This document shows positions 1 to 10,187 of a stretch of 64,000 nt of DNA, one piece after another; within the stretch, counting starts at the first letter, position 1; each line of letters opens with the position of its first letter. Position numbers and translations under genes: made by a program. The stretch is from Thelonectria olida. Taxonomy: Eukaryota > Ascomycota > Sordariomycetes > Hypocreales > Nectriaceae. The notes under the pieces were generated by a model. The model was not told where the DNA came from. It searched no databases and saw nothing but the letters and a program-made list of their open reading frames with translations. The stretch is taken from contig JAGPYM010000003.1 in NCBI GenBank assembly GCA_020736575.1, forward strand, positions 2,294,001 through 2,358,000. The letters are read 5' to 3'.

Positions 1-661
1 ACGAGCACGGGAGTTCGAGGCAGCAAAGAAAGACCTGCTTGCCTTCCACATTCAAGCTCAACCTTCCAGCGGGAGCCAGTGGTAGATCAACGCAGCGTCT
101 GTTTGACCGCCTAGCCGTCCATTAGGCCAAGGCCACATGTTCTCATTTCGCCGGCGCATTTGAAAAGTTTGGAGGTGATACCCGTTGTTGTACGAATTAC
201 GAATCTACGATTGAACGAGGCCACAAGTGGAGTGGCACTGGCCGATGGATTACGGCTGGTACATAGCACTGGGTGCCTATAGGCTCACAAATAGTCCTTC
301 AATACAGTCAGTGACTAGACTTATAATTTCGTGAACTGCCATGAATGAAGCAATCAAAATTTGTTGGTGTCTGATCAACTCATCCGCTCGTCTCTCCCAT
401 ACGTCGCATCATTCCTTTTGCTGGGGTGTTTTGTATTTTCTAGCAAGACTTAGATGGATAGACAGCACTGGAATTTCAGCAGACCTTATCATTCAGATTT
501 GACTTTCAGTACGCGTTCAATTTACTCTTCTACAAAAAATGAGATGGCGGCTGGTTCAGGAAGCAACGAGGTCTTAGAACCCAGAATCGAGTCGAATGTG
601 CCAATATATATATATCTTTGCTCTATGTAGAGCAGTCTCGGGTGTAATAATGCTCCCTTAC
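1..661. other. Intergenic, no gene seen
   Basis: No reading frame here has coding character. A short TA dinucleotide run sits at about 603-612. The right end is the 3' flank of the minus-strand TMEM205-like gene. The left edge may be the flank of a gene outside the window. Confidence 0.5.
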
Positions 662-1406
662 CTAAGCAAGGTCTGCGACAGAAAGAATTCTGCCTCCCAA
701 CGTGAAGCCATATGAGACTATGGCGAGGAAGGTTGCAAGGTTGAGGAGTGATGAAATTCCGTGCGCCATGCCAAATCGCTTGTTCAAGGCCTTCATCTCC
801 TCCGAGTGCGGGCCCTCGGCAAACCACTCCTTACCATCTCTCTTGACTGCAGGTCGTCGGGTTAGCACAAACATTGTCTTCCATCAGGAAGGAATCAACA
901 TACCCTGGCCACGTCTGGCTTTCATGATATTGGTCGTCCAAGGAAGGAGAATGGCGTAATTGATGAGGCCCGTCACGAACATAGTGGCGATGGGGACCAG
1001 AGAGTGCCATCTAGCAAATTCGCTCAACAACCCCTGGTAGCCGGAGGAAAGGCCAATCAACGCGTTCCCGGGAAACGTCAGAGCGAGGACAACAGGGAGG
1101 GCTGTTTGCATGCCGAAGTAGATGGGGAAGAGCTTCTGCTGGATCGCTGAGAAGGCCGGGCGATCAACAGCCTTGAACATGGTGATGCCATTGATGAAAG
1201 TCTATCATATCGTCAGGAAAAAAGGCCCAATTGTATCAAATGGGCTATAATGAACTCACATGGAAGAAAGTAGTTCCAAGAAGTGTTCCGTAACTGCCAG
1301 ATAATGAGCAATTGTTATTTGCCAGGCTGATGCAAGCTGTTGGCGCTTACGAGATGATGTGGTACGGAGCCGCCGAAAACACAACGGCCTTGACCGTGCT
1401 CGCCAT
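662..1406 (-). CDS. TMEM205-like (DUF4149) membrane protein
   Basis: Four exons on the minus strand: 1406-1351, 1293-1260, 1201-904 and 846-662, joined at GTAAGC, GTGAGT and GTATGT donors; 190 aa. The start is the ATG of MASTVKAVVFSAAPYHIIS. A longer frame opening upstream (MSDVTSFGG...) does not splice into the conserved region. Four hydrophobic segments are visible: around ISYGTLLGTTFFHTFI, KLFPIYFGMQTALPVVLAL, IATMFVTGLINYAILLPW and LLNLATFLAIVSYGFTL. The layout and the HTF/FP.YF motifs fit the DUF4149/TMEM205 family of small four-helix membrane proteins, whose molecular role in fungi is not established. It is divergent from ku80 with about 395 bp between the start codons. Family assignment is good; function is unknown. 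Confidence 0.75.
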
Positions 1407-1801
1407 TGCAATGTTGGATCGCGATAATGTCGAGAATTGATGATGAGGAATTAAAAAGGCAATTGAGAAAGATGGAATCGGCTATGACGGAGCGGAGAGA
1501 TTCGCTTCCAAAGTATCCAACTCCGCCGAATGAGGTGACGTCGGACATCTTGCCAGACTGACTGGACAATGGCGGTCACATGACTTCGTGTCCAAAACGC
1601 GTCCCGCCACGGGCTTGTCTCACAGCTTCAGCTTATGGGGCCCTTCTGCCTAATTGAAACCAGGATTCAACCATGAGAGAGCGACCACCAGTGAAGTCGA
1701 TATAAAAAGGCAAACGACGCCAGAAAAAAGGGATCACGGCTCTTGTGTTCTGTTCATTCTCAACCCCACCCTTTCCACCTTACCATCATCTATCATCCAA
1801 A
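1407..1801. promoter_or_regulatory. Shared divergent promoter region (TMEM205-like / ku80)
   Basis: A 395-bp gap between two divergent start codons must hold both promoters. The ku80 side has an A-rich stretch (TATAAAAAGG at about 1700) and then a CT/CA-rich leader before the ATG. No specific factor site was identified. Confidence 0.4.
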
Positions 1802-4251
1802 ATGGCCGAGAAAGAAGCGACAGTGTTCATCTTGGATCTGGGCTCATCCATGGCCCAGGCTCACAACGGCCGAGAAGAGTCAGACCTCGATTGGAGTATG
1901 CGATATGTATGGGACAAGATCACCGATATTGTGTCCGCAAGCCGCAAAACACTTTGCGTTGGAGTCTTAGGGCTGAGAACTGACGAGACAAGCAACAAGC
2001 TTCAAGATGATGAGGGATACGAAAACATCTCGGAGCTTCAACCACTCAGCGCCATGACTATGACGTCTTTGAGAGACTTGCAAGCAAAGATCAAGCCAAG
2101 TGGTGCCGAGTTTGGTGATGCAATCTCGGCTATTGTCCTGGCCGTCGAGATGATTGACACCTTCACCAAGAAGCTCAAGTATAAGCGCAAGATCGTTCTC
2201 GTCACTGATGGCCAGGGACCCATTGACGCAGATGGAATTGGCGATATCTCCAAGAAGATCAATGATTCAAACATACAATTGACAGTCCTGTAAGTCGCCT
2301 TTTTTGACATTGACTGTTCTCTACTAACAGCACAGGGGCGTGGATTTTGATGATCTCGATTATGGCTTCAAGGAAGAAGACAAGCCTGACACCAAGGTTT
2401 GGAACTTAGAAAATGATGGAAAGAAGAGACGTCCCTAACAACTTGCTTAGGCCGAGAACGAGAAAACCCTCAAGGCACTCGTTGAGGACTGCGACATGGG
2501 CATCTTTGCTACTATCGCCGAAGCAATCGACGAACTCGACATGCCCAGAGTCAAGGCCGTGAAACCCTACAAGACTTTTGACGGACCTCTTACTCTGGGA
2601 GACCCGGAGAAGTTCCCTGCCGCGATGAAGATCAACGTCGAGAGGTATTTCAAGACCCATCTCGCCCGCCCGCTTGCGGCGAGCACGGTGGTCGTCAAGT
2701 CGGAGCAGGGCGGAGGTTCTCAAGAAATAGTGGATGAGGACGTCATGGAAGGCGTGGAATTCTCAGCTGTTAAACAGGCGCGATCGTACAAGGTCAATGA
2801 CCCTGATGCGCCAGGTGGTAAACGCGATGTTGAATTTGATACCCTCGCCAAGGGATTCGAGTATGGCCGAACGGCTGTGCACATTAGCGAGTCGGAACAC
2901 AACATCACCAAGATTGAAACTGTGAAGAGTTTTTCTATTGTTGGGTTTGTCCCATTCGCGAAGGTATGTGGCGATACCCCCCTTGTGAGCCTGTGCTAAG
3001 ACAGCCTAGTATGAGCCCTTCCTCAACATGGGCGACGCTTGCGTCACTGTAGCCCGGAAATCCGATACGAAATCAGAAGCAGCGCTATCATCTTTGGTAT
3101 GGGCTCTTTCAGAGCTTGAGTCATATGCGGTGGCTCGAATTGTCCCCAAGGATGGCAAAGATCCTCTGTTGGTGTTGTTGGCACCCGGGATAGAGCCAGA
3201 CCTGGAGTGCCTGTATGATATCCCATTGCCATTTGCCGAAGACATCCGCAGTTACCAGTTCCCTCCGTTGGACCGAGTTATTACGGTAAGCGGCCAAACA
3301 CTCACCAAGCACCGCTTCCTACCTACGGACGAGCTCAATGATGCCATGAGCGATTATGTCGATGCTATGGACCTGTCGACCTACGGAATTGATGAAGAAG
3401 GGTATGTTTGTTGACCACTCGAGATTTATCTTATTGACATTCGAATAGGAATCCCGCAGAATATGCTCCCATCGACGATACGTATAACCCGTTGATTCAC
3501 CGGATCAACCACGCCGTCAAGACGCGGGCAATTCACCCCGCGAAGCCTATCCCTGAGACGCCATCCATCCTTCTTCGCTATGCTCAACCGCCCGATGACT
3601 TGATCGAGAAAGTCCAGAGAAAGATTGATGCTCTGACTGAAGCAGCCGAGGTCAAGAAAGGTGCGTTTTGCATGCCAGAAACACGAGGATTAAGAGTTAA
3701 CCAAAATATAGTCCCCCCGAAAGCCAAGGGCAAGCGTGCAAGAGATACAGTCAAGCCCATCTCTGGCCTTGATATTGACGCACTACTCGGCGGCGAGAAG
3801 AAGGACCATATTGACCCAGACAATGCAGTCCCTGAATTCAAGCAAGCTCTCGCCGTGGCCAAAGAGGTTTCTGAGATTGAAGACGCTGCCAAGCAGATGG
3901 GCGTGATTACTAACACCTTCATTACTGAGAGCTTTGGGGACAGTAAATATCCTCGGGCTCTGGAGTGTATGGGTGCTCTGCGCGAGGAGCTCACCAACCT
4001 GGAGGAGCCAGACTTGTATAACACGTTTGTGCGAGATATGAAGAAGCAGCTGCTTTCCGGCGCCCTAGGTGGTGATCGACGAGACTTCTGGTTCAAGGTG
4101 AGGTGGTCGAGGCTCGGTTTGATTGACACAAAGCAATCAGAGGCGTCAGAGATAACTCCAGAGGAGGCAGACGAGGTGAGTAGAACAATCGTTCCAAGAA
4201 TTAGAAGACACAGATATGCTGACGATGATACAGTTCTACAAGTCGAGATAG
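1802..4251 (+). CDS. ku80: Ku80, DNA end-joining protein
   Basis: Seven exons: 1802-2289, 2336-2396, 2451-2963, 3010-3401, 3449-3660, 3712-4175 and 4234-4251; 715 aa, the usual size for fungal Ku80. The N-terminus (MAEKEATVFILDLGSSM) is the Ku von Willebrand-type alpha/beta domain with the DLGSSM start motif and IVLVTDGQG. The middle is the Ku beta-barrel (VKSFSIVGF, YEPFLNMGDACV, LPFAEDIRSYQFPPL). The last third holds the helical arm and the C-terminal helical region (GDSKYPRALECMGALREEL). The final exon encodes only FYKSR and stop. Ku80 pairs with Ku70 as a ring on double-strand ends to start non-homologous end joining and also acts at telomeres. The orthologue is called mus-52 in Neurospora. 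All domains look intact, so the locus should be functional. Confidence 0.95.
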
Positions 4252-4791
4252 AGCGCTGTATTATGCCATGTATATTTAGATTCTCGGTAAACGGACGAAA
4301 TGGACTTCTCTCGGGCGTTTGGTGCGGTTTTCATAGTTGATCGGCCTGGGTCCAACAACGCCCCGTGTTTGTGCCTGGATGGTGTTTGTAACCAGTCCGC
4401 GTGGAGCGAACTCCACGAACCAGTATTGCGAGAATGTGCATCTAGGTTGGCTCTCTGTTTGGAGTCGGTTATACTTTCGCTCATTGGATGATTTAAACCT
4501 GATTGCTTCTTTCGTGAAGAATGAGGCCAATCACAGTGATGGTGCCTGGTAGTTTCCCGTAAACGCTCGCCTGCCTGCAGACCGCCCAGCTGCTGGCTTT
4601 GGGACGGAAGGAGCGACTCAAACACGAAATCACACCTGCCTCTTCGTAAGTTATTTATTGACTGAAAAGGTGCCCCCCCCCCTCTCCCGCTTCCACCACC
4701 TCCACTCTGACACAATCTCTTCTCATTTTGTGCCCCTCCTTCTTTCGCTCCTCTGGTACGATAGAAGTTCCTCACTGCTTCGAGCCTCGCT
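4252..4791. other. Intergenic: ku80 3' flank and promoter of next gene
   Basis: No coding frame is supported. A C homopolymer of about 12 lies at 4674-4685, followed by a CT-rich leader just before the next ATG, typical of fungal core promoters. Confidence 0.5.
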
Positions 4792-6417
4792 ATGGCTTCC
4801 CTTCAAGCTCGCCTAGAGCGGCTCCAAGCCATCCTCCACAAGAGCGTGCGCCTAGCTGACCCCGAAGAAGTCAGCATGCTGTCAACAGAGGCAACTCAGA
4901 GAGAACCAGATGCCTGCCAGCCTCGTCTTGCAGTCGATGCAGGATCCGCAGACCTTGTCCCAGACTCATCCGGTTGGGCTGCCCGACGCCATGACGCCGA
5001 GAAGTGCGAACGCGATCTTCGACGTAAGCAAGCCTTTGACTGCTCGACTTTCCGGGCCGGAGAAGCAATTGGAGAGAATGAAACTTTCTGTCCCTTGAAT
5101 GTGATGATTACCTACCCTGATCACTTCATTGGCAAGACAAACAGACCTCTAGTACGCATGATATCGAAACAAATTTGATCCTTCACGCTGACGATTAACT
5201 AGGCGAAACCCTTTTTTGATAGAATCCTGTTGGACAATACTTGGGACTTGTTGGTTATACCTTTCGACAGTAATATGTTGATGCTAACCTCTGTAGTTTT
5301 TATCTTCATGACCCAACCGAACCACAGAGTGACCCTTACCTCTTGGTTCCCACTATCCAGTTCGAAGCCTTTCTCGAAATGATAAACGCCGAGCTAGGAA
5401 TCTCCCTGAGAATCCCCAACAACGGCAATCAAGAGAGCCAGGAAAAGTTTTGCATGACATTTGGCCAAGGTGGTACGCCTCGGCCACGATATCTCCGCAG
5501 ATCTGAAGACGAGGCGTCTTTGGATGTTCGGCCGTGGCCGATGATCAACCAAACCGATATTGACAACTTTACCGCTGGGCCAGTCCACATGCAAGATGAC
5601 TGGAAGGAAAAGATGAAGCTTGTCAAGACAGGGATCGGGAAGAAGGGAAACAAGGAAAAAGAAGCACGAAGCCAGTTGAAGCAAGCCGAGCGGAGGCAGA
5701 TGCTTCTTCGGGCCCAAAGATACCTAGGCTTGAAGGAAGAACCTTTTGCTCAAGACATCGTCTTCCTGTGTGTGGACATCGAAGCCATTGAACGGCCCCC
5801 AAATCCAGTTTCCGAAATTGGCTTTGCCATCCTGAATACCAAGGATATTCGTGAGATCAGCCCTGGTCACAATGGCAGGAACTGGTGGACCATGATCGAC
5901 TGCCACCATATCAGAGTCAAAGAGTACGCAGGACTGGTCAATCATCGATATGTGATGGGGTGCCCTGACAATTTCGACTTTGGGTAAGAATATCGCTTGC
6001 AGCTTCTTTGCGGTCATAATACTGACATGTTATAGGGAGAGTATAATGCGTCCCAAAGCTGATGTTCAAAGGGAGATTATGAGCATTCTCGCTCCATACG
6101 AAAACAAGACCATTTCTCTTGTCCTCGTCGGCCACGACGTTCAGCAGGACCTTCGATGGGTGTCGCGATTTGGTGTCAACTTGCCCAGGTTGAGCAATGT
6201 CATTGGTCATCTTGACACCAAGGACTTGTTCCAGGGTTGGCGAGAAGAAGCGAGTCCACGAGGACTGAGTAGGGTCTTGGCAGTCTTGGACATACCCAGT
6301 AAACACCTTCACAACGCAGGCAACGATGCTTACTACACCATGTGTGCGATGCTGGGGATTGCGCTTGGGGAGCTGCGGGACGGCGAGGACAAGAACAAGG
6401 AGAATACCCATGGGTAA
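4792..6417 (+). CDS. Gfd2/YDR514C-like protein with RNase H-fold exonuclease domain
   Basis: Proposed exons are 4792-4845, 4934-5023, 5077-5151, 5203-5249, 5297-5983 and 6036-6417; 444 aa. The last two are certain. The first four are inferred from frame continuity (…YPDHFIGKTNRPL-AKPFFDRILLDNTWDF-FYLHDP…). The C-terminal half has a DEDD-type nuclease layout: VDIEA (Asp about 249, Glu about 251), GHDVQQDL (Asp about 352) and HNAGNDA (His about 410, Asp about 415). This matches the fungal Gfd2/YDR514C family. Yeast Gfd2 was linked genetically to Dbp5-dependent mRNA export, but catalysis in the family is unproven. A lysine-rich helical stretch (about residues 190-235) precedes the nuclease fold. 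It is convergent with pam18. The fold is clear; the substrate is unknown. Confidence 0.75.
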
Positions 6418-6791
6418 ACGTGAAATCAGTGCCAATAGTACTAGTCTAGCCTGGAATTGCTGAGAGGACTATAAAATGGTGAGAAGAGAGCAGGCATAAC
6501 GAGCCCCAATATTTTATGTAGTATACAATATTTAGCCTCGATGGCCCGATGACACACTCATCCCATCGCCTGGCCCTATTCTAAGGATCTTCCGTATAAA
6601 CCACAAAACGCCGTCGCTATGGAAACAAATAGTGTACAATATACACGAGCAGCGAGCAGATTCCCAGATCGTGACTTGAGCCGTTCATTTGGCATGTCGT
6701 ACCGCATATGAATTGAGATCGGATGTCGTTGAGTCATCAGGCTAGCAAGGGCCGGGTCGAACTGGCTGGTTGGTCATGGCAGGCTCTGAGA
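6418..6791. other. Convergent 3' intergenic region
   Basis: About 370 bp between the stop codons of the Gfd2-like gene and pam18. AT-rich stretches near 6510-6530 and 6630-6650 are consistent with polyadenylation regions. No gene is seen. Confidence 0.5.
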
Positions 6792-7226
6792 TCAGCTGCT
6801 ATGCTTGTCCAGGAACTCCTTTGCTTCGTTGACCTTTGTCGCTAGGTAGGGACTGCCGCCTCGATCGGGGTGGTTTAGGAGCATGAGGTTTCGGTGGGCC
6901 TTTCGGACCTTGTCCTTGGTGATGGATCGCTCGCTGGAGACCCCGTTAGCCACTAATGGCAATCACGTATGGTTAGAAGGGGAACTCACTTGAGAGACAG
7001 GATGAGGGAAGCCTCCTTCTTGTTCATCTTGGTCTCAAAGCCTCCCTTGTAAAAGGCCTTTCCCATGGCTCCGACGCCACCGCGCGAACGTCTCCATGCG
7101 ACGAGACCGGCTCGGCCCTGCGATTGAATGTTAGAGACTGGCGCAGCACATAATTCGCAGATAAAGTGAACTTACCAGGAAGGCCGCGACGGCAGCGCCG
7201 GCACCCAGAGCGAAGATGGAAGACAT
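6792..7226 (-). CDS. pam18: Pam18/Tim14, J-protein of the mitochondrial import motor
   Basis: Three exons on the minus strand: 7226-7176, 7117-6990 and 6933-6792; 106 aa. An N-terminal glycine/alanine-rich membrane segment ([18 protein letters not shown], then RAGLVAWRR) is followed by [17 protein letters not shown] and a compact J domain with the invariant HPD at residues 81-83 ([12 protein letters not shown]). This is the Pam18 plan: an inner-membrane anchor plus a matrix J domain that stimulates mtHsp70 ATPase at the TIM23 channel together with Pam16. Length and motifs match fungal orthologues, and nothing is missing. It is divergent from rlp24 with a 313-bp gap. Confidence 0.95.
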
Positions 7227-7539
7227 AGTCAATATGGAGTTGCGGAACAGTTCAAGACGTTTGGAAAGTTGGTTGATTGGGGAATCCCGAATCCTGGACG
7301 GCAATTCGGGAAGTCTGCTAAGTTTTCCTCGCCCGCCGAAAGCCAAAGCCGCCGGCGCGGACCGGAGGCGACTGGAAGATTTGTTTCGCCGGGCTCCTAT
7401 CGATAGCGACCGGGACCCACCAACGGTGGGTGGCCGAACAAAAATTTCTTGAGAGAGACGCAAACGTGCGGTATCACCAGCGGGGCCGGAAGAAGAAGCA
7501 TTGAAGAAGTTTGGTCTTGCAGACCACTACAGAGACAAG
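7227..7539. promoter_or_regulatory. Shared divergent promoter region (pam18 / rlp24)
   Basis: A 313-bp gap between divergent start codons of two housekeeping genes, so promoter elements for both must lie here. No TATA box stands out. Confidence 0.4.
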
Positions 7540-8438
7540 ATGAGGTGAGTTTTTGCATGCGGCGAGGCTAGAAGACTGTTTTGGATGGCCCGATATTGGG
7601 ATGTCAAAATCACGTTGCACGCTGGAGAAACAGAGGTGTCTTTGGAGACTCAAACTGTCGTCTTGCTTCAACCGACGATGGCTGACCAATTGCTTTAGAA
7701 TCGAGACCTGTTACTTTTGCAGTCGCCCTGCATACCCTAGCAAGGGAATTACTTTCGTTCGCAACGATGCGCGCGTCTTCAGATTCTGCCGCAGCAAATG
7801 CCACAAGAACGTACGTCCACAAACACCTACGGGGAGGAGGAGCTGCGAGGCATTACAAGATGAATGGTGGACGGATCGCTAACGAGGATCCCCTCACACA
7901 GTTCAAGATGAAGCGCAACCCTCGCAAGCTCAAGTGGACAAAGGCTTTCCGAAAGGCCGCGGGCAAGGAGATGACGGTCGACTCGACGCTTCAGTTCGCC
8001 GCCCGCCGTAACGTCCCCGTTCGCTACGACCGCGACCTCATGGACAAGACGCTTAAGGCTATGGAGCGCGTGTCCGAGATCCGGGCCCGCCGCGAACGCG
8101 TCTTCTACAAGAAGCGCATGGCCGGCAAGAAGGAGCGCGAGCTGGCTGCCGCCCGCAAGCTCGTCGCTGAGAACGAGCACCTGCTGCCCCGCCTGCGCGG
8201 CAGCGAGAAGCGCCGCCTGCGAGAGCAGGGCCTCACCGAGGAGGAGATCAACGAGATCGAGCCCGAGCGCGAGGGCACCAAGCTGTTTGGCGGCGAGAAG
8301 AAGCGTGTTGCAATTGCGGTGGAGGATGAGGATGAGGATGAGGATGTCGAGCAGAATGGCATGGAGGAGGATGGTTCTGACGACGACGACGATGACGAGG
8401 TCGACGACGTGGATGACATGGACATGGATGACGAGTGA
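7540..8438 (+). CDS. rlp24: Rlp24, ribosome biogenesis factor
   Basis: Three exons: 7540-7544, 7699-7810 and 7902-8438; 217 aa. Exon 1 is five bases (ATGAG) before a GTGAGT donor, giving [18 protein letters not shown]. The zinc ribbon is complete (C6, C9, C32, C36; [10 protein letters not shown]). It is followed by the L24e-like segment [16 protein letters not shown], a long basic helix and a very acidic C-terminus (runs of Asp/Glu). Length and the acidic tail separate it from ribosomal L24. Rlp24 loads early onto pre-60S particles in the nucleolus and is released in the cytoplasm by the AAA-ATPase Drg1/Afg2, which binds the C-terminal tail, making way for Rpl24. The acidic end is encoded by a GAT/GAG-rich low-complexity tract. 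Confidence 0.95.
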
Positions 8439-10187
8439 AGTCGGGGCTTCCCGAAGCGACTTTAGAGCTGAGAGGCCGAGAACCATACAAGGGAACGAAA
8501 AGCGTACATGTCCGGGAAGAAGGGCATACGGCGTTATGGTGTTTTGATTCGAGGCATACCATGGGCGTTGGGATATACTAGCTTCTGGTACGGCACAGTA
8601 CAGTATGATACAAGTACATTGCAACAAGCAAGCAACAAGATGGAGTTCTCTATGGAGGGCTCCTTGTGTCAAGATGGCGTTGTCCCCGCCGTGTGTCTGG
8701 TTTCAACAGGGAGTGGAAGGTGTGACAACGGTCTTGATCTTGTTCCTGTTAGAGGAAGGATTGAGTGATTTAGAAATGGAAGGGTTATGATTGGGTGGGA
8801 GAAGAGCAACCACCAGCAAGACTTCAGTCAGGTGGCCCTCCCCCTCATTTGAGATGCGTCGTGTGTCGTGGCTCTTGTGTGTGGTGAAGGCGGACTTGGA
8901 TGTAGTGGTGGTGCTCTGGCGGGTGGATGATGCAAGATAAGACAGAATAACTAAAAGAAACGGCCTGTAATTTAAAGCACGAGGTTATAACTAATGTTTA
9001 GTTTGGTTTCGATTCTTGTGGTGACGGGGAAGACATGGAGTTTGTGTTACACTCACGCCGGGTCCTATCTGATGGATAGGTGCAGTACCTAGGTACCTAG
9101 GTTAATAGGCATTTTGTCTGGTGAGCGAGCCGGAGTAAGCAAGTATTATTCGATCCACTGAGAGCATGGAATGCAAGGCTGGTTTGCCAGGGTCACCTGG
9201 ACATGTCAGATTCCAGGAAACAGCACCAACAGAGCTCCGAGCCAAAGGAAGGGAGGGAGTGACGGGCCCCCCCCTCGTTAGCCACGGGCATTTTTCTTTT
9301 GAAAATCGCTTGTTCATGGTTGGGCGATGGGGCCGCTACTGAATTGAATGTCTCCAGGGGTGGGCATGCTCTATGATAAGCCGGCATCAACTAGTTAGCG
9401 AACAAGCGAGAAGTGAGAAGGATGGAAGGGCTTCTTCTGACTCGACGCAATAACTTCAACAGGCATATGCTGGTCGGCTTGGACCCTCTTTCTTTCCATC
9501 TCTTTCCAGTCCTTCTCTCATTTCTCTCATGCGAGCCCCAACCGTGTCGCCGTGCCAGCAGTTACACGAGAGCAAAGCCTGCGGGACGGGATGGACGAAT
9601 GGACCCAGGCTTATCATTGCGCCCTGCTTCTGCATGTCTCACGCAGACGCAGACCAGCAGACTCAGCTCGGGCGGCGGCCAATTATCAATCAATGAAACA
9701 AATTTGTTTGGTGAAGATCACTCGCCCGCGTTGCCTTTTTGGGGGTGTGGATGTGCTTTGTACCTACGGCCTACGGCCCACGGCGCACTTGCCTTGGTGG
9801 TGTTTTGGTTCCTTCCTCTAAGTAAATGGGCGCCTTCCCCAAGGTCCCTTTCCAGGATTCTTCATTGCTACTTCCTTTTCCTAAGATACAGGCATCTTGA
9901 CGTCTTCTCTCGCCCCTTTGCAGGGTCATGACCCCCTCGCTGTAAAACATCTTGACCCAAACCCCCGTCTCAGAAGAAGGGACAAGAGAGGAAGTCTACG
10001 GATAGGCATGTGGCATATCGTCCGTCGATATCCCTCCCGTCTATTTGCTTTTCCCCACCAGCTGTCAACCCGCATGTCTCACTAGGCGCCACGCTTACTT
10101 GAGTCGGTGTGTTCCTCGTCGTTTTTACCAGCTATCTGTCTGATGCCATATCTTTTTTTCTTCTCTGTCACGAATACCTCGTACACA
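8439..10187. other. Intergenic between rlp24 and hydrolase gene
   Basis: About 1.75 kb with only short, non-conserved frames. It contains a 16-bp perfect palindrome at 9087-9102, a C-rich tract near 9267-9274, and a CT-rich leader up to the ATG at 10188. No gene is seen. Confidence 0.5.
9087..9102. repeat. 16-bp perfect palindrome built from CCTAGG/GGTACC
   Basis: The sequence ACCTAGGTACCTAGGT equals its own reverse complement. Shorter relatives (TACCTAGG, TAGGTACCT) recur in other gaps: 35083-35090, 45381-45390 and 45741-45749. No function can be assigned from sequence. Confidence 0.6.

Noticed and set aside
1407..1551. Earlier start (MSDVTSFGG…) for the TMEM205-like gene
   Set aside because: No donor/acceptor pair joins it in frame to the conserved APYHIIS segment, while the ATG at 1406 runs straight into it.
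7827..8672. 281-codon frame on the minus strand across rlp24
   Set aside because: It is the mirror of the rlp24 coding sequence, produced by GC-rich third positions and the Asp/Glu repeat (giving Val/Leu/Ile runs). The plus-strand protein is a clear orthologue.
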